A stretch of DNA of 64,000 nt from Paraburkholderia sediminicola (GTDB lineage: Bacteria > Pseudomonadota > Gammaproteobacteria > Burkholderiales > Burkholderiaceae), in contig NZ_CADIKC010000007.1 in assembly GCF_902859805.1 (NCBI RefSeq), forward strand, positions 186,001 to 250,000, written 5' to 3'. Of this stretch, positions 50,914 through 60,342 are shown piece by piece (positions within the stretch are counted from its first letter, which is position 1; every line of letters starts with the position of its first letter). The position numbers were made by a program, and so were the translations under genes. The notes beneath the pieces are model-generated. The model saw only the letters and a program-made list of their open reading frames with translations, was not told the DNA's origin and did no database searches.

Positions 50914-53019
50914 ATGCTGAATCGCAAGTCCAACCCTTCGTCGTTGCGCTGGCCGAGCCGCCTGTACGCGAGCCTGTACGCGCTCGTCACCGCGGTCTAC
51001 CGCAAACGGCCGGTATGGATGGTGTCGTTTTCGACGAGCGAGGCCAATCTGTCGGAAGGGCTGAGAGCGGCCTGCGCATCCACCGCCATGCTGGTGCTCG
51101 GCAATCTGCTGCACGATCCGGTATTTGCATGGGCCGCGATCGGCGCTTTCTGGACCTGTCTCGCGGATGCGGCGGGCTCGAATCGCGCGCGCTTCGCCTC
51201 GATGATGGGCTTCGCGCTGCTGTCCACCGTGTGCGGCGGCGTGACCGCCTTCGCGTCGGGCGAGGGGACAGTGTTCGCCGCGCTAGCCATTCTGATATTC
51301 ACGACGCTCGGCGCGTTCGGCAGGATCTGGGGCGCCGCGACGTCACAGGTGACGATTCTCGCGGCGACCGCCTGCGTGGTGATGGTCGACCGGCCGATGC
51401 ACAACGTTCGCGAAGGGGCGGCCTTTCTCGGCGTCTATCTGGCCGGATGCCTGTTCGCCGTTGTGCTGAGCTTGACCGTCTGGCGCATTCATCCGTTCGG
51501 CACGAGCCGCGCTTCGCTGCGTGCGGTGTATCTGCGTCTTGCTGATATCGCCCTCGACAGCGCGCGCCTGCTCGAAGAGCGCGCAGCGCCTGGCGAGTGG
51601 GCCACGCATGCCGCGAAATTTCGCGCCGATGCGCGCGCTGCGCTGGAGCGCTCGCGCAAGGCGCTGGCGAACGTGCCGGGCTCGAGAACGGCCGGCCGGG
51701 AAGACTACGACAATTTGCTCGCCCTCCTGACTGAGAGTGAAGCGCTCTTTGCTTACCTGATTGCGGTCACCGGCGCCTGCGAAAAAACCCCGGAAGACGC
51801 ACGTCGCGCGAGACGCGCGGCGCGGCTGCTGATCGGGCTCGGCGAGGTTCTGCGAAGAATCGGCACAGCCACCAACGACGCGCAATGGAACCGTCTCGCT
51901 GATCTGCAAGCCCGTTTGCGGCGCCTCGCGCGGCGACTCGAATCTGCGCTGATGGAACCTGTGACATTGAAGTTCGACTTCGAACTGGTCGATTTCGCGC
52001 CGACGACTGCCCAGCCGCTCGGGTGGTCGGACAGTGCCGCGAGACTGCTGACGCGGACGTGGTCGACCCTCAAGGCAAACTTTTCCGTTCAGTCGGTCGG
52101 CTTGCGCCACGCCGCCCGCGTGGGCGTCACGACCACGGCGGGTTTTCTGGTCATCCGGGCGCTCGGGCTTCCCTTCGGCTACTGGGCAACCATGGCGACG
52201 CTGCTGATCCTGCAACCGTCCATTGCCGCGACCTGGCCGCGGAGTATCGAGCGCGCTGCCGGGAGCATCGTCGGTGGTCTGCTGGCGGCGGTGATTGGCT
52301 ATGCGATTCATTCGCCTCTGGGCATTTCGCTGGCGGTGTTTCCGCTCGTGGTGGCCACGATGGCGCTGCGTCCTGTCAGCTACAGCCTCTTCGTACTTTT
52401 CCTGACGCCGACCTTCGTGCTCGTAGCCGACTTCGCGACGCCCGGCGCCAGCGAATTCGCTTTCGCGCTCACGCGGCTCGGCAACAACGTACTCGGTTGT
52501 GTATTGGCGCTGCTGGCCACGTTCTATCTGTGGCCGACGCGGGAAAAGGTCGACTATCGCGCCTATCTGAGCGACGCGGTGCGGGCCAATCTTGCGTATC
52601 TGAGGGCGGCACTGGAGTCGCCGGACCGAAGCGAGAAAGACATGGAGCGCCTGCGCCGGGCGGCGGGTTTGGGCAGCAATAACGCCGAGGAGGCCATCGG
52701 CCGCATTCGCCTCGAAAAGCTCGAGGACTCAATGGTCGACACGGTGACGCTGACAGTGCTGAGCGTGTTGCGAAAAATGGCGGGAACGGCGACCCAACTG
52801 CGCTTAAGTACTAACCGGCGCAGCATGCACGATGATCTCGGCGCATGGATCGACACCACGAGTGCGGACATCGACGCGGCTTTGAACAGGACGTTGCGGC
52901 CGATTCGGCACGACCTTCCCCCGCGGGAGCGGTTGACGTCGCTCGAGGCGGACGCAGTGGGTGAAATCGCGCTGATGCATCGGCTGCTGACCGAGCGGAT
53001 GCGTGAGGCGAGAGGTTAG
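50914..53019 (+). CDS. FUSC-family inner-membrane protein (YccS/aromatic-acid efflux type)
   Basis: 701 residues. Two sets of membrane helices (about residues 47-195 and 395-550) flank cytosolic helical regions, the layout of the FUSC family. FUSC features include FAWAAIGAFWTCLADAAGSN in the first set and FGYWATMATLLILQPSIAAT in the second. Family members include YccS and AaeB, linked to export of aromatic acids and fusaric acid. No membrane-fusion or outer-membrane partner is adjacent, so its route is uncertain. The stop overlaps that of the convergent GIY-YIG gene. Confidence 0.85.
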   Translation: MLNRKSNPSSLRWPSRLYASLYALVTAVYRKRPVWMVSFSTSEANLSEGLRAACASTAMLVLGNLLHDPVFAWAAIGAFWTCLADAAGSNRARFASMMGFALLSTVCGGVTAFASGEGTVFAALAILIFTTLGAFGRIWGAATSQVTILAATACVVMVDRPMHNVREGAAFLGVYLAGCLFAVVLSLTVWRIHPFGTSRASLRAVYLRLADIALDSARLLEERAAPGEWATHAAKFRADARAALERSRKALANVPGSRTAGREDYDNLLALLTESEALFAYLIAVTGACEKTPEDARRARRAARLLIGLGEVLRRIGTATNDAQWNRLADLQARLRRLARRLESALMEPVTLKFDFELVDFAPTTAQPLGWSDSAARLLTRTWSTLKANFSVQSVGLRHAARVGVTTTAGFLVIRALGLPFGYWATMATLLILQPSIAATWPRSIERAAGSIVGGLLAAVIGYAIHSPLGISLAVFPLVVATMALRPVSYSLFVLFLTPTFVLVADFATPGASEFAFALTRLGNNVLGCVLALLATFYLWPTREKVDYRAYLSDAVRANLAYLRAALESPDRSEKDMERLRRAAGLGSNNAEEAIGRIRLEKLEDSMVDTVTLTVLSVLRKMAGTATQLRLSTNRRSMHDDLGAWIDTTSADIDAALNRTLRPIRHDLPPRERLTSLEADAVGEIALMHRLLTERMREARG

Positions 53020-53354
53020 GTGGAGGGTGGCTCGTCTGCGGCAACCGGCTCTGGTTCTGGGTCGGGCTCTGGATCGGGCACGGGTGCGGGCAGCACCGAT
53101 TCGAGCGTGCGCAATCCTGCTCCTAGCGCACGCTTTTCGGCCGGCGGTAAACGCTTGACCCAATACTCGGCGCGCGAAGCGCTTGACCGGTCGGCCAACT
53201 CAAACGACACCAGCACCTGCACCGGCTTGCGCGAACGCGTATAGCGCGCGCCTTCACCGCTCACATGTTTGTCGAAGCGCGCCTGCACATCGGTGGCAAT
53301 GCCGGTATAGACGCTGCCGTCCGAGCATTCGAGCAGATACAGAAACCACGCCAT
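53016..53354 (-). CDS. GIY-YIG domain protein (UPF0213 type) with Pro/Glu/Asp tail
   Basis: 112 residues. The GIY-YIG core is FLYLLECSDGSVYTGIATDV at about residues 4-23, with the conserved Arg (ARFDKHVSG) and the Glu in SRAEYWVKRLP. The family is of small YhbQ-like single-domain nucleases, with suggested roles in DNA repair. The last ~25 residues are a Pro, Asp and Glu repeat (PAPVPDPEPDPEPEPVAADE) encoded by a short DNA repeat at 53040-53095. Its stop overlaps the FUSC stop. It is 9 bases after the acyltransferase-like gene. Confidence 0.85.
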   Translation of the reverse strand: MAWFLYLLECSDGSVYTGIATDVQARFDKHVSGEGARYTRSRKPVQVLVSFELADRSSASRAEYWVKRLPPAEKRALGAGLRTLESVLPAPVPDPEPDPEPEPVAADEPPST

Positions 53355-53363
53355 GGGGATGCT

Positions 53364-54569
53364 TCAGCCTTTGAACGGATTGTGTTCGCGCAGCTCGTCC
53401 ACATACGCGTGGATGCTGTTCTTTTCGTTGTCGAGGAAGTGGCCGACCGCATCGGCGAAGGCCGGATGCGCGAGCCAATGCGCCGAGCGTGTCACAGTCG
53501 GCAAAAAACCGCGCGCCATTTTATGCTCGCCCTGGGCGCCGCCTTCGAACGCGCCGAGCTTTTCTTCGATGCAGAATTCGAGCGGCTGGTAGTACGCGGT
53601 TTCGAAGTGCAGGCAGGGCACGTGTTCCAACGCGCCCCAGTAACGGCCATAGAGCGTGCCGCCGGTTTTCCCGTCGCGCTGATAGACCACGAGCGAGCTG
53701 GCAATCGGCTTGCCTTCGTATTCGGCGATCACCAGCAGCAGATTTTCCGGCATCGACGCGCCGATCATCCGGAAGAAATCGAGGTTCAGATACGGACTCG
53801 AAAAGTGCTCGCGGTAGGTCTGCCGATAACACTTGCTGAAGAATCGCCAGTCGGCGTCCTGGATATCTTCGCCGCGAATCCGGCGCATCGTCACGCCGGC
53901 TTCCTGCACCTTGCGACGCTCCGCGCGGATGTTCTTGCGCTTCTTCTGTTCGAGCGTGGAGAGGAAATCGTCGAAGTCGCGATAGCCGTCATTCAGCCAG
54001 TGAAACTGCACGCCTTCGCGCTGCATCATGCCCATGTCGGTCAGCGCGTTTGCCTCCGTTTCGGTCGGAAACAGCACGTGCAGCGACGACACGTCCGCCT
54101 GCTCGGCGAACGCCATCAGCGTCGCGGCCAGATGCCGGAGCGCATGCGTATCCGCCGATAACAGCCGGTTGCCCTGCACTGGGGTGAATGGCACGGCGCA
54201 CAGCAGCTTGGGGTAATACGGCAGACCGTTGCGTTTGTACGCGTCGGCCCAGGCCCAATCGAAGACATATTCGCCGTACGAGTGTCCCTTCAGATACACG
54301 GGCGCGGCGGCCGCGAGCTTGTCCGTGCGCGGGTCGGTGAGCGTGACGAATTGCGGCGCCCAGCCGGTATCGGCGACCGCGCAACGGGTCGCGTGCAGTG
54401 CGCTCAAGAACTCGTGCCGCAGAAACGGCGTGGGCTGCGCTTGCTGGGCGAGGAGGGCATTCCATTCTGCGGCGTCCACCTCGGAGGGCGACGCCAGAAT
54501 GCCCGTGCGATAATCAAAGCGTTCCTGGTTCAATCTGTGTGACTGTTCCCAATGAGCGACGCGCAGCAT
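53364..54569 (-). CDS. GNAT / peptidoglycan-biosynthesis-type acyltransferase-like protein (DUF482)
   Basis: 401 residues from the ATG at 54569. The family (peptidogalycan biosynthesis/recognition, GNAT fold) is shown by TPFLRHEFLSALHATRCAV near the start, by GEYVFDWAWADAYKRNGLPY, by LPYYPKLLCAVPFTPVQGNR, by KKRKNIRAERRKVQEAGVTM, and by YGRYWGALEHVPCLHFETAY. FemAB-like proteins share this two-GNAT arrangement; the substrate is unknown. The longer frame from 54668 would overlap the nadE start. The gene is divergent from nadE. Confidence 0.85.
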   Translation of the reverse strand: MLRVAHWEQSHRLNQERFDYRTGILASPSEVDAAEWNALLAQQAQPTPFLRHEFLSALHATRCAVADTGWAPQFVTLTDPRTDKLAAAAPVYLKGHSYGEYVFDWAWADAYKRNGLPYYPKLLCAVPFTPVQGNRLLSADTHALRHLAATLMAFAEQADVSSLHVLFPTETEANALTDMGMMQREGVQFHWLNDGYRDFDDFLSTLEQKKRKNIRAERRKVQEAGVTMRRIRGEDIQDADWRFFSKCYRQTYREHFSSPYLNLDFFRMIGASMPENLLLVIAEYEGKPIASSLVVYQRDGKTGGTLYGRYWGALEHVPCLHFETAYYQPLEFCIEEKLGAFEGGAQGEHKMARGFLPTVTRSAHWLAHPAFADAVGHFLDNEKNSIHAYVDELREHNPFKG

Positions 54570-54666
54570 GTAGCGGTGCGTCGTTCGTTTATCCGATTTG
54601 TCCGTTGCCGTCGAGCTAACCAGCCGCGGTACTCGCAAGCCGTCTGGCTTGCCTGTCGATCCTGCC

Positions 54667-56355
54667 ATGAAGACCCGAATCGCTCTTGCTCAAATCAATG
54701 TCACCGTCGGCGACTTCGCCGGCAACGTCGCGAAGATTGTCGCTGCCGCGCGCGCCGCGCACAACGATGGTGCGAAGCTGCTGATTGCGCCTGAACTCGC
54801 GCTCTCCGGCTATCCGCCCGAAGATCTGCTGCTGCGTCCCGCGTTTTACACCGCGAGTGCGGCGGCGCTCGCCGATCTGGCCGCGCAACTGAAGCCCTTC
54901 GCCGGTTTGCATGTGATCGTCGGCCATCCGCTTCGGGATGTAGCGCACGGCCATGGTAATGCAAACGCGCCGATCGAGCGCGGCGTCCCGCCGGTCGATA
55001 CCTTCAACGCGGCCTCGCTGATCGTCGACGGGGAAGTGGCCGGCACCTATCGCAAGCAGGATTTGCCCAACACCGAGGTGTTCGACGAGAAGCGTTACTT
55101 CGCTTCCGACCCGAAACCGTTCGTGTTCGAACTGGACGGCGTGAAGTATGGCGTGGTGATTTGCGAGGACGCGTGGCACGCGTCGGCCGCGCAAATGGCA
55201 AAGGCGGCAGGCGCACAAGTGCTGCTGATTCCGAACGGCTCGCCGTATCACCTGAACAAGGAAGCGGTGCGCTTCGACATTTTGCGCGCGCGGATTCGCG
55301 AGACCGGCTTGCCCATGGTCTACGTGAACATGGTCGGCGCGCAGGACGAACTGGTGTTCGACGGCGGCTCGTTCGTGCTAGATGAACAGGGCGACCTGGT
55401 CGCAAAGATGGCGCAGTTCGAAGAAGGCAACGCGATTGTCGAGTTCGACGGCGCCAAGCCGGTGCCCACGGCAATCGCGCCGGAGCTCTCGCTCGAAGCG
55501 CAGGTGTATGCCGCGCTCGTGATGGGCGTGCGCGACTACATCAACAAGAACGGCTTTCCGGGCGCGCTGATCGGCCTGTCGGGCGGCGTGGATTCGGCGC
55601 TGGTGCTGGCTGTCGCGTGCGATGCGCTGGGCGCCGACCGCGTGCGCGCGGTGATGATGCCGTCGCGCTACACCGCGGACATTTCAACCACCGACGCCGC
55701 CGAGATGGCGCGCCGCGTCGGCGTGCGCTACGACGAAATCGCGATCGCGCCGATGTTCGACGCGTTCCGCGGCTCGCTCGCCGAGGAATTTGCCGGCCGC
55801 GCCGAAGACGCCACCGAAGAAAACATTCAGGCGCGCATTCGCGGCACCTTGCTGATGGCGCTGTCGAACAAGTTTGGCTCGATCGTGCTGACCACCGGCA
55901 ACAAGAGTGAGATGGCGGTGGGCTACTGCACGTTGTACGGCGACATGGCCGGCGGTTTCGCGGTTATTAAGGACATCGCCAAGACGCTGGTCTACAAGCT
56001 GTGCCACTACCGCAATCAGGCCACCACCTTCAGCAAGCAGAACGTGATCCCCGAGCGGATTCTGACGCGCGCGCCGTCGGCTGAGTTGCGCGACAACCAG
56101 ACCGATCAGGACAGCTTGCCGCCGTACGAAGTGCTCGACGCGATCATGCGCATGTACATGGAAGAGGACCGCTCGCTGGCCGAAATTATCGCGGCGGGCT
56201 ACGCGGTAGAAGACGTGAAGCGCGTCACGCGCCTCATCAAGATCAACGAATACAAACGCCGTCAGGCGCCGATCGGCATTCGCGTCACGCATCGCGCGTT
56301 CGGCCGCGACTGGCGTTATCCGATTACGTCGCGCTATACCGAGCCGGTGGAGTGA
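54667..56355 (+). CDS. nadE: Glutamine-dependent NAD+ synthetase
   Basis: Amidates nicotinate adenine dinucleotide to NAD+, the last step of NAD synthesis. 562 residues. The N-terminal amidohydrolase domain (about 1-260) takes ammonia from glutamine and has its Glu-Lys-Cys triad in LLIAPELALSGYPPEDLLL, YRKQDLPNTEVFDE and VVICEDAWHA. The C-terminal synthetase domain carries the P-loop GLSGGVDSALVLAVACDALG at about residues 301-320 and the TTGNKSEMAVGY motif. The start at 54667 gives the conserved MKTRIALAQINVTVGDF. A glnB gene follows 147 bases later. Confidence 0.95.
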   Translation: MKTRIALAQINVTVGDFAGNVAKIVAAARAAHNDGAKLLIAPELALSGYPPEDLLLRPAFYTASAAALADLAAQLKPFAGLHVIVGHPLRDVAHGHGNANAPIERGVPPVDTFNAASLIVDGEVAGTYRKQDLPNTEVFDEKRYFASDPKPFVFELDGVKYGVVICEDAWHASAAQMAKAAGAQVLLIPNGSPYHLNKEAVRFDILRARIRETGLPMVYVNMVGAQDELVFDGGSFVLDEQGDLVAKMAQFEEGNAIVEFDGAKPVPTAIAPELSLEAQVYAALVMGVRDYINKNGFPGALIGLSGGVDSALVLAVACDALGADRVRAVMMPSRYTADISTTDAAEMARRVGVRYDEIAIAPMFDAFRGSLAEEFAGRAEDATEENIQARIRGTLLMALSNKFGSIVLTTGNKSEMAVGYCTLYGDMAGGFAVIKDIAKTLVYKLCHYRNQATTFSKQNVIPERILTRAPSAELRDNQTDQDSLPPYEVLDAIMRMYMEEDRSLAEIIAAGYAVEDVKRVTRLIKINEYKRRQAPIGIRVTHRAFGRDWRYPITSRYTEPVE

Positions 56356-56501
56356 TCTCCAGGCGAACGGCTGCGGACTTACTGACTTACCCCATAGCAG
56401 ACCAGAAGCACGCGCCGGATTGCCGCAACGCATCCGGCGCGGCGTAGAATAAAAATCATCCATTTCCCTTTCAACCTTCCAATCACGAGATGAGGTCCGC
56501 C

Positions 56502-56840
56502 ATGAAGCGCATCACTGCAGTCATCAAACCGTTCAAACTCGACGAAGTGCGCGAGGCGCTTGCTGAAGTCGGCCTCACGGGGTTGACCGTGACGGAAGTC
56601 AAAGGCTTCGGTCGGCAAAAAGGCCACACCGAGCTCTATCGTGGTGCAGAGTACGTGGTCGATTTTCTGCCGAAAGTGAAGATCGAAGTCGTGGTTGCGG
56701 ACAACCAGTGCGATCAGGTGATCGACGCGATCATCGGTGCGGCGCGCACGGGCAAGATCGGCGACGGCAAGATCTTCGTCGCGGACGTGGAGCGTGTGAT
56801 CCGCATTCGCACGGGTGAGGAGAACGAAGCGGCAGTTTGA
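56502..56840 (+). CDS. glnB: Nitrogen regulatory protein P-II
   Basis: A trimeric sensor of 2-oxoglutarate, ATP and ADP, and of glutamine through uridylylation, that controls glutamine synthetase and other targets. 112 residues. The T-loop Tyr51 is in KGHTELYRGAEYVVDF, and the ATP site includes GFGRQKG and ARTGKIGDGKIFV. It is the normal PII length. The start at 56502 is used because it gives the conserved MKRITAVIKPFKLDE. It directly follows nadE on the same strand. Confidence 0.95.
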   Translation: MKRITAVIKPFKLDEVREALAEVGLTGLTVTEVKGFGRQKGHTELYRGAEYVVDFLPKVKIEVVVADNQCDQVIDAIIGAARTGKIGDGKIFVADVERVIRIRTGEENEAAV

Positions 56841-56952
56841 GCGGTTCGACTCGCACTGTTGAAACGCAGAGTTAAAGCGCCGGTATTGACATCCGCGGCA
56901 CGCACGCACCGATCAGGTGCGCCGGGGCAGTGGTAAAACCGTGCGCGCAAAT

Positions 56953-56988
56953 AAAAAACGGTGCGATACCCTTTCGGACATCGCACCG
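56953..56988 (-). terminator. Rho-independent terminator of the porin gene
   Basis: CGGTGCGAT and ATCGCACCG form a 9-bp stem; on the minus strand it is followed by TTTTTTATTT. It lies about 90 bases past the porin stop. A second hairpin (GCCCCGA/TCGGGGC at 57044-57068) sits just after the stop. Confidence 0.8.
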
Positions 56989-57079
56989 ATACGCGCCTCT
57001 CGCAGCAGCGTGAAAAAGATTCTCTTGAAGAACTTGTTGCTACGCCCCGAAGGAACTCCCCTCGGGGCACACTGTTCGA

Positions 57080-58207
57080 TTAGAACGAGTGTTGAATACC
57101 TGCGTACACGCCGGTCTGGCTGTGACCCGGCAGCGGGTTCTCGTCGTACGAGCCTGCAGGCGACACATTCGGGTTGCCCGTACCACCAACACCTGCGGTG
57201 TTCGCGTCGAGGCCGAAGTTAGCCGTCTTGCTGTTACGTACCGTTGCAACCTGGATGTCCAGCAACGTGCGCTTGGACAGGTTGTACGAACCGCCGATCG
57301 TGTAGATCGTTGCGTTACCCGCGCCCTTGTTCGCGTTCACGTGATAGACCGCTGCGATCAGTGCGGCAGCCGGCGTGGCTTGCCACGTCACGCCACCCCA
57401 TTCGTGATCGAGCGAGGTCGGTGCTGCGCCTGCTGCGGTGGCTGCGGCCGACGTGCGGATCGCCTGGTACGCGCCCTGGATCTTGAACTGACCGAGGAAC
57501 ACGTTGACTGCGCCCGTGTATTCACGCGAGAAGTTGAACGGGTCGGTGAATTGACCGTTTGCGCTGTTGCGGATTTCGTCGTACATACCGCGCAACTGGA
57601 ACAGCGAGGAGGTGTACGTGAGTTGCAGACCGGCTTCGCGGCCTTGCGGCGTCGTGCCGTTACCGTTCCAGTTCGTTGCGTTCGACAGGGCGTACTGGCC
57701 GTACACGTCAAAGCCGTAGAGCTTCGGCGACTGGTACGAAATGTTGTTGCTCGATTGCGGCCAGTTGCGGCCACGCACCAGCGAAGCCGACGACCAGTTC
57801 GATTGACCGAACGGGTCGAAGTCCCACACGCCGTTCGAGATGAACAGTTCGCGACCCAACAGCAACGTACCGTATGCGTCGTTCGACATACCGACCGTTG
57901 CCCAACGATTGAAGAGACCGCCGCCGCCAGGACCCTGACCGTTCATGGTGTTGAACGAACCTTCCAACTGGAACAGGACCTTGTTGCCGCCGCCGATGTC
58001 TTCGACGCCCTTCATGCCCCACAAGCTCGTACCCCAGTCACCGCTTTCCGCACGGAAGCGCGACGTGGAACCGGTATAGCTGTTGTTCGGAAGGCCGCTG
58101 ATGTACTCCAGGCCAGCGTCAAGGCGGCCGTACAGCGTCACGCTGCTTTGGGCGTGCGCAACTACACCGGCTGTCATCAACGCAGCGGCGAGCAAAGCTT
58201 TCTTCAT
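57080..58207 (-). CDS. Gram-negative general porin (Burkholderia OpcP/Omp38 type)
   Basis: 375 residues. A signal peptide (ALLAAALMTAGVVAHAQ) is cleaved after AHA, giving QSSVTLYGRLDAGLEYISG, the standard first strand of the porin_4 family. A trimeric 16-stranded barrel is expected. The C-terminus ends in Phe (GVYAGIQHSF), the BAM recognition signal. FNTMNGQGPGGGGLFNRWAT and LLGRELFISNGVWDFDPFG are family features. It is highly expressed in related species. The ATG at 58207 is preceded by the GGAGAA ribosome site. Confidence 0.93.
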   Translation of the reverse strand: MKKALLAAALMTAGVVAHAQSSVTLYGRLDAGLEYISGLPNNSYTGSTSRFRAESGDWGTSLWGMKGVEDIGGGNKVLFQLEGSFNTMNGQGPGGGGLFNRWATVGMSNDAYGTLLLGRELFISNGVWDFDPFGQSNWSSASLVRGRNWPQSSNNISYQSPKLYGFDVYGQYALSNATNWNGNGTTPQGREAGLQLTYTSSLFQLRGMYDEIRNSANGQFTDPFNFSREYTGAVNVFLGQFKIQGAYQAIRTSAAATAAGAAPTSLDHEWGGVTWQATPAAALIAAVYHVNANKGAGNATIYTIGGSYNLSKRTLLDIQVATVRNSKTANFGLDANTAGVGGTGNPNVSPAGSYDENPLPGHSQTGVYAGIQHSF

Positions 58208-58726
58208 CTTCTCCTCCATACCCTGTCAAAAAGTGAAACCTAGTACTGCGAATGGTGTTCGGACGCAAGCGCGCCGAACAGAAATCGGTACCAGGGAGAT
58301 TAGCGGGTGGATTGGGTCTCCTGCCGTGACGGATAGCCTCAGCGGGCTATTCTTCGCGCCATGCCGATCCCTCGCCGACCGGTTCTCCTCTGTTGCTTTG
58401 AAGTGAAACTACTTTTAATGAACTTTGTTTTGCTACTTTGGTTACTAATTTATCAAAAATACCCTGGGGTGGGAGAAGAAATTAGTACCGGCTTGGGCCG
58501 GTGTCTCCAAATTGCAATACGAATGTGTGCAAGGAATCGTTGCGATGTCCCAAAAAAGGCGGGAAACCCTTATGCCGCAAGGGAATCACGGATTGGGACG
58601 GGCAGCGTTAAGGATTGCCACTATTGACGCTTCAAATGCGGCAGAGTAAGGCGGAAAGAGGGTGGTTCAGGACAGCTTCGTGCCCATTTTCGAGGCCAGA
58701 ACGGCCCGAATGCAGAGGTGAGCGAA
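58208..58726. promoter_or_regulatory. Long upstream region of the porin gene
   Basis: About 520 bases with no convincing gene. The stretch 58390-58470 is strongly AT-rich (TTTTAATGAACTTTGTTTTG), which suggests a regulatory or promoter region of the highly expressed porin. I could not identify a specific operator such as an OmpR site. Confidence 0.4.
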
Positions 58727-58752
58727 GTAAAAAAGGCGCTCGTAAGCGCCTT
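58727..58752 (-). terminator. Rho-independent terminator of the amino-acid ABC operon
   Basis: AAGGCGCT and AGCGCCTT form an 8-bp stem with a CGTA loop; on the minus strand a run of T follows. It lies about 50 bases past the ATPase stop. Confidence 0.75.
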
Positions 58753-58799
58753 GTAATGTTACTTTGACTACAGCCCAAATACCAGGCTTTACGACAGTC

Positions 58800-59579
58800 T
58801 TATTTGAGGCTGCCGGAGAGGAACTGTTTGAGCCGTTCGCTCTTCGTGTTTTTGAAGACTTCGTCCGGATGGCCTTCTTCTTCGACCCGGCCTTGATGCA
58901 GGAACATCACGTGATTCGACACGTTGCGCGCGAACGCCATTTCGTGAGTGACGACGATCATCGTGCGGCCTTCTTCGGCGAGCGTCTGCATGACCTTGAG
59001 CACTTCGCCGACCAGCTCGGGATCGAGTGCCGAAGTCGGTTCGTCGAACAGCATCACGTCAGGGTGCATGGCCAGCGCGCGTGCGATCGCAACGCGTTGC
59101 TGCTGACCGCCCGACAGATGCGACGGGTACTGCTTCTCGAGACGCGGCGCAAGGCCCACTTTCTCCAGATACTCGCGCGCGCGCTCTTCGGCTTCCTTGC
59201 GCTTTAAGCCCAGCACGTTGACCGGCGCCTCGATGATGTTCTCGAGCACGTTCATATGCGCCCACAGATTGAAGTGCTGGAACACCATCGACAGCCTGGT
59301 GCGCACGCGCTGCAACTGCTTCGGATCGGACACGCGCAAAGCGCCGTTCTTCCCGATCTGCGTGCGGACTTCTTCGCCGTCGACGAAAATGCGTCCGGAG
59401 TTCGGCTGCTCGAGGAAGTTGATGCAGCGGAGCATCGTGCTCTTGCCTGAGCCGGATGAGCCGATCACGCTGATCACGTCGCCGGCGTTGGCCTTCAGCG
59501 ACACGCCCTTGAGGACTTCGTTGTCGCCGTACTGTTTGTGAAGCTCGTCGACGAAGAGCTTTTGCTTCTTGGTGTTCAT
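58800..59579 (-). CDS. hisP: Polar/basic amino-acid ABC transporter ATP-binding protein
   Basis: 259 residues. Walker A GSSGSGKST is at about residues 40-48, the signature LSGGQQQRVAIARAL at about 159-173, and Walker B VMLFDEPTSALDPELVGEV follows. The insert FLEQPNSGRIFVDGEEVRTQ matches HisP-type ATPases for histidine, lysine, arginine and ornithine. The start at 59579 is the conserved one; the longer frame adds 54 residues of no family match. It is the last gene of a four-gene import operon. Confidence 0.92.
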   Translation of the reverse strand: MNTKKQKLFVDELHKQYGDNEVLKGVSLKANAGDVISVIGSSGSGKSTMLRCINFLEQPNSGRIFVDGEEVRTQIGKNGALRVSDPKQLQRVRTRLSMVFQHFNLWAHMNVLENIIEAPVNVLGLKRKEAEERAREYLEKVGLAPRLEKQYPSHLSGGQQQRVAIARALAMHPDVMLFDEPTSALDPELVGEVLKVMQTLAEEGRTMIVVTHEMAFARNVSNHVMFLHQGRVEEEGHPDEVFKNTKSERLKQFLSGSLK

Positions 59580-59628
59580 CGGGATCCTTGGCGGGCTTAC
59601 TTGCTTGGGGGCGCAGCGCCCTTCTTGT

Positions 59629-60342
59629 TTACTTGCCTTGCGGCCGCAGGTAAGCGAGCCAGCGGCGCTCAGCGCGGCGGAACAGCCACACGAGCGCAAA
59701 AGAAATGCATAGATAGAGCAGGGCGGCGATACCGAACGCATTGAACGACTGATACGTGGCCGAGTTCACGTCGCGGGCAATCTTGAGAATGTCCGGCACG
59801 GTCGCGGTGAACGCGACGGTGGTGGCGTGCAGCATCAGGATCACTTCGTTGCTGTAGTACGGCAACGCGCGGCGCAGCGCCGACGGCAGAATCACGCGGC
59901 GGTACAGCGTGAACGACGACATGCCATACGCACGCGCCGCTTCGATCTCGCCATACGGCGTGGCCTTGATCGCGCCCGCGAAAATCTCGGTGGTGTACGC
60001 GCAGGTGTTCAGCGTGAACGCGAGCAGCGTGCAATGCATGCCGTCGCGGAAGAACGCGTTGGTCAGCTCGTGATTGCGAATGATCTCGAGACTGTACAAG
60101 CCGGTGTAGCAGAGCAGCAGTTGCACGTAGAGCGGCGTGCCGCGAAAAATGTACGTATACAGCCACACCAGACCTGCGAGCCACTTCTTCTTCGACACGC
60201 GCGCGACCGCGAGCGGAATCGACAGACAGAAACCGAGTCCGATCGACACCACCAGCAGCCACAGCGTGATCACGACGCCGGTGAGGCGGTAGCCGTCGGT
60301 ATAAAGATAGTTGCGCCAGAATTGCTGAATGATCTCGATCAT
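59629..60342 (-). CDS. hisM: Amino-acid ABC transporter permease (HisM-like)
   Basis: 237 residues and about five membrane helices. The HisMQ family is shown by YTYIFRGTPLYVQLLLCYTG and the cytosolic EAA loop EIEAARAYGMSSFTLYRRVI. It pairs with the next permease to form the membrane channel. Its start overlaps the end of hisQ by four bases, so translation is coupled. Confidence 0.9.
   Translation of the reverse strand: MIEIIQQFWRNYLYTDGYRLTGVVITLWLLVVSIGLGFCLSIPLAVARVSKKKWLAGLVWLYTYIFRGTPLYVQLLLCYTGLYSLEIIRNHELTNAFFRDGMHCTLLAFTLNTCAYTTEIFAGAIKATPYGEIEAARAYGMSSFTLYRRVILPSALRRALPYYSNEVILMLHATTVAFTATVPDILKIARDVNSATYQSFNAFGIAALLYLCISFALVWLFRRAERRWLAYLRPQGK

Noticed and set aside
53040..53100. 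Short DNA repeat read as a separate plus-strand Gly/Ser protein
   Set aside because: The plus-strand frame starts inside the FUSC stop region and has only Gly/Ser repeats. The minus-strand GIY-YIG frame explains the sequence.
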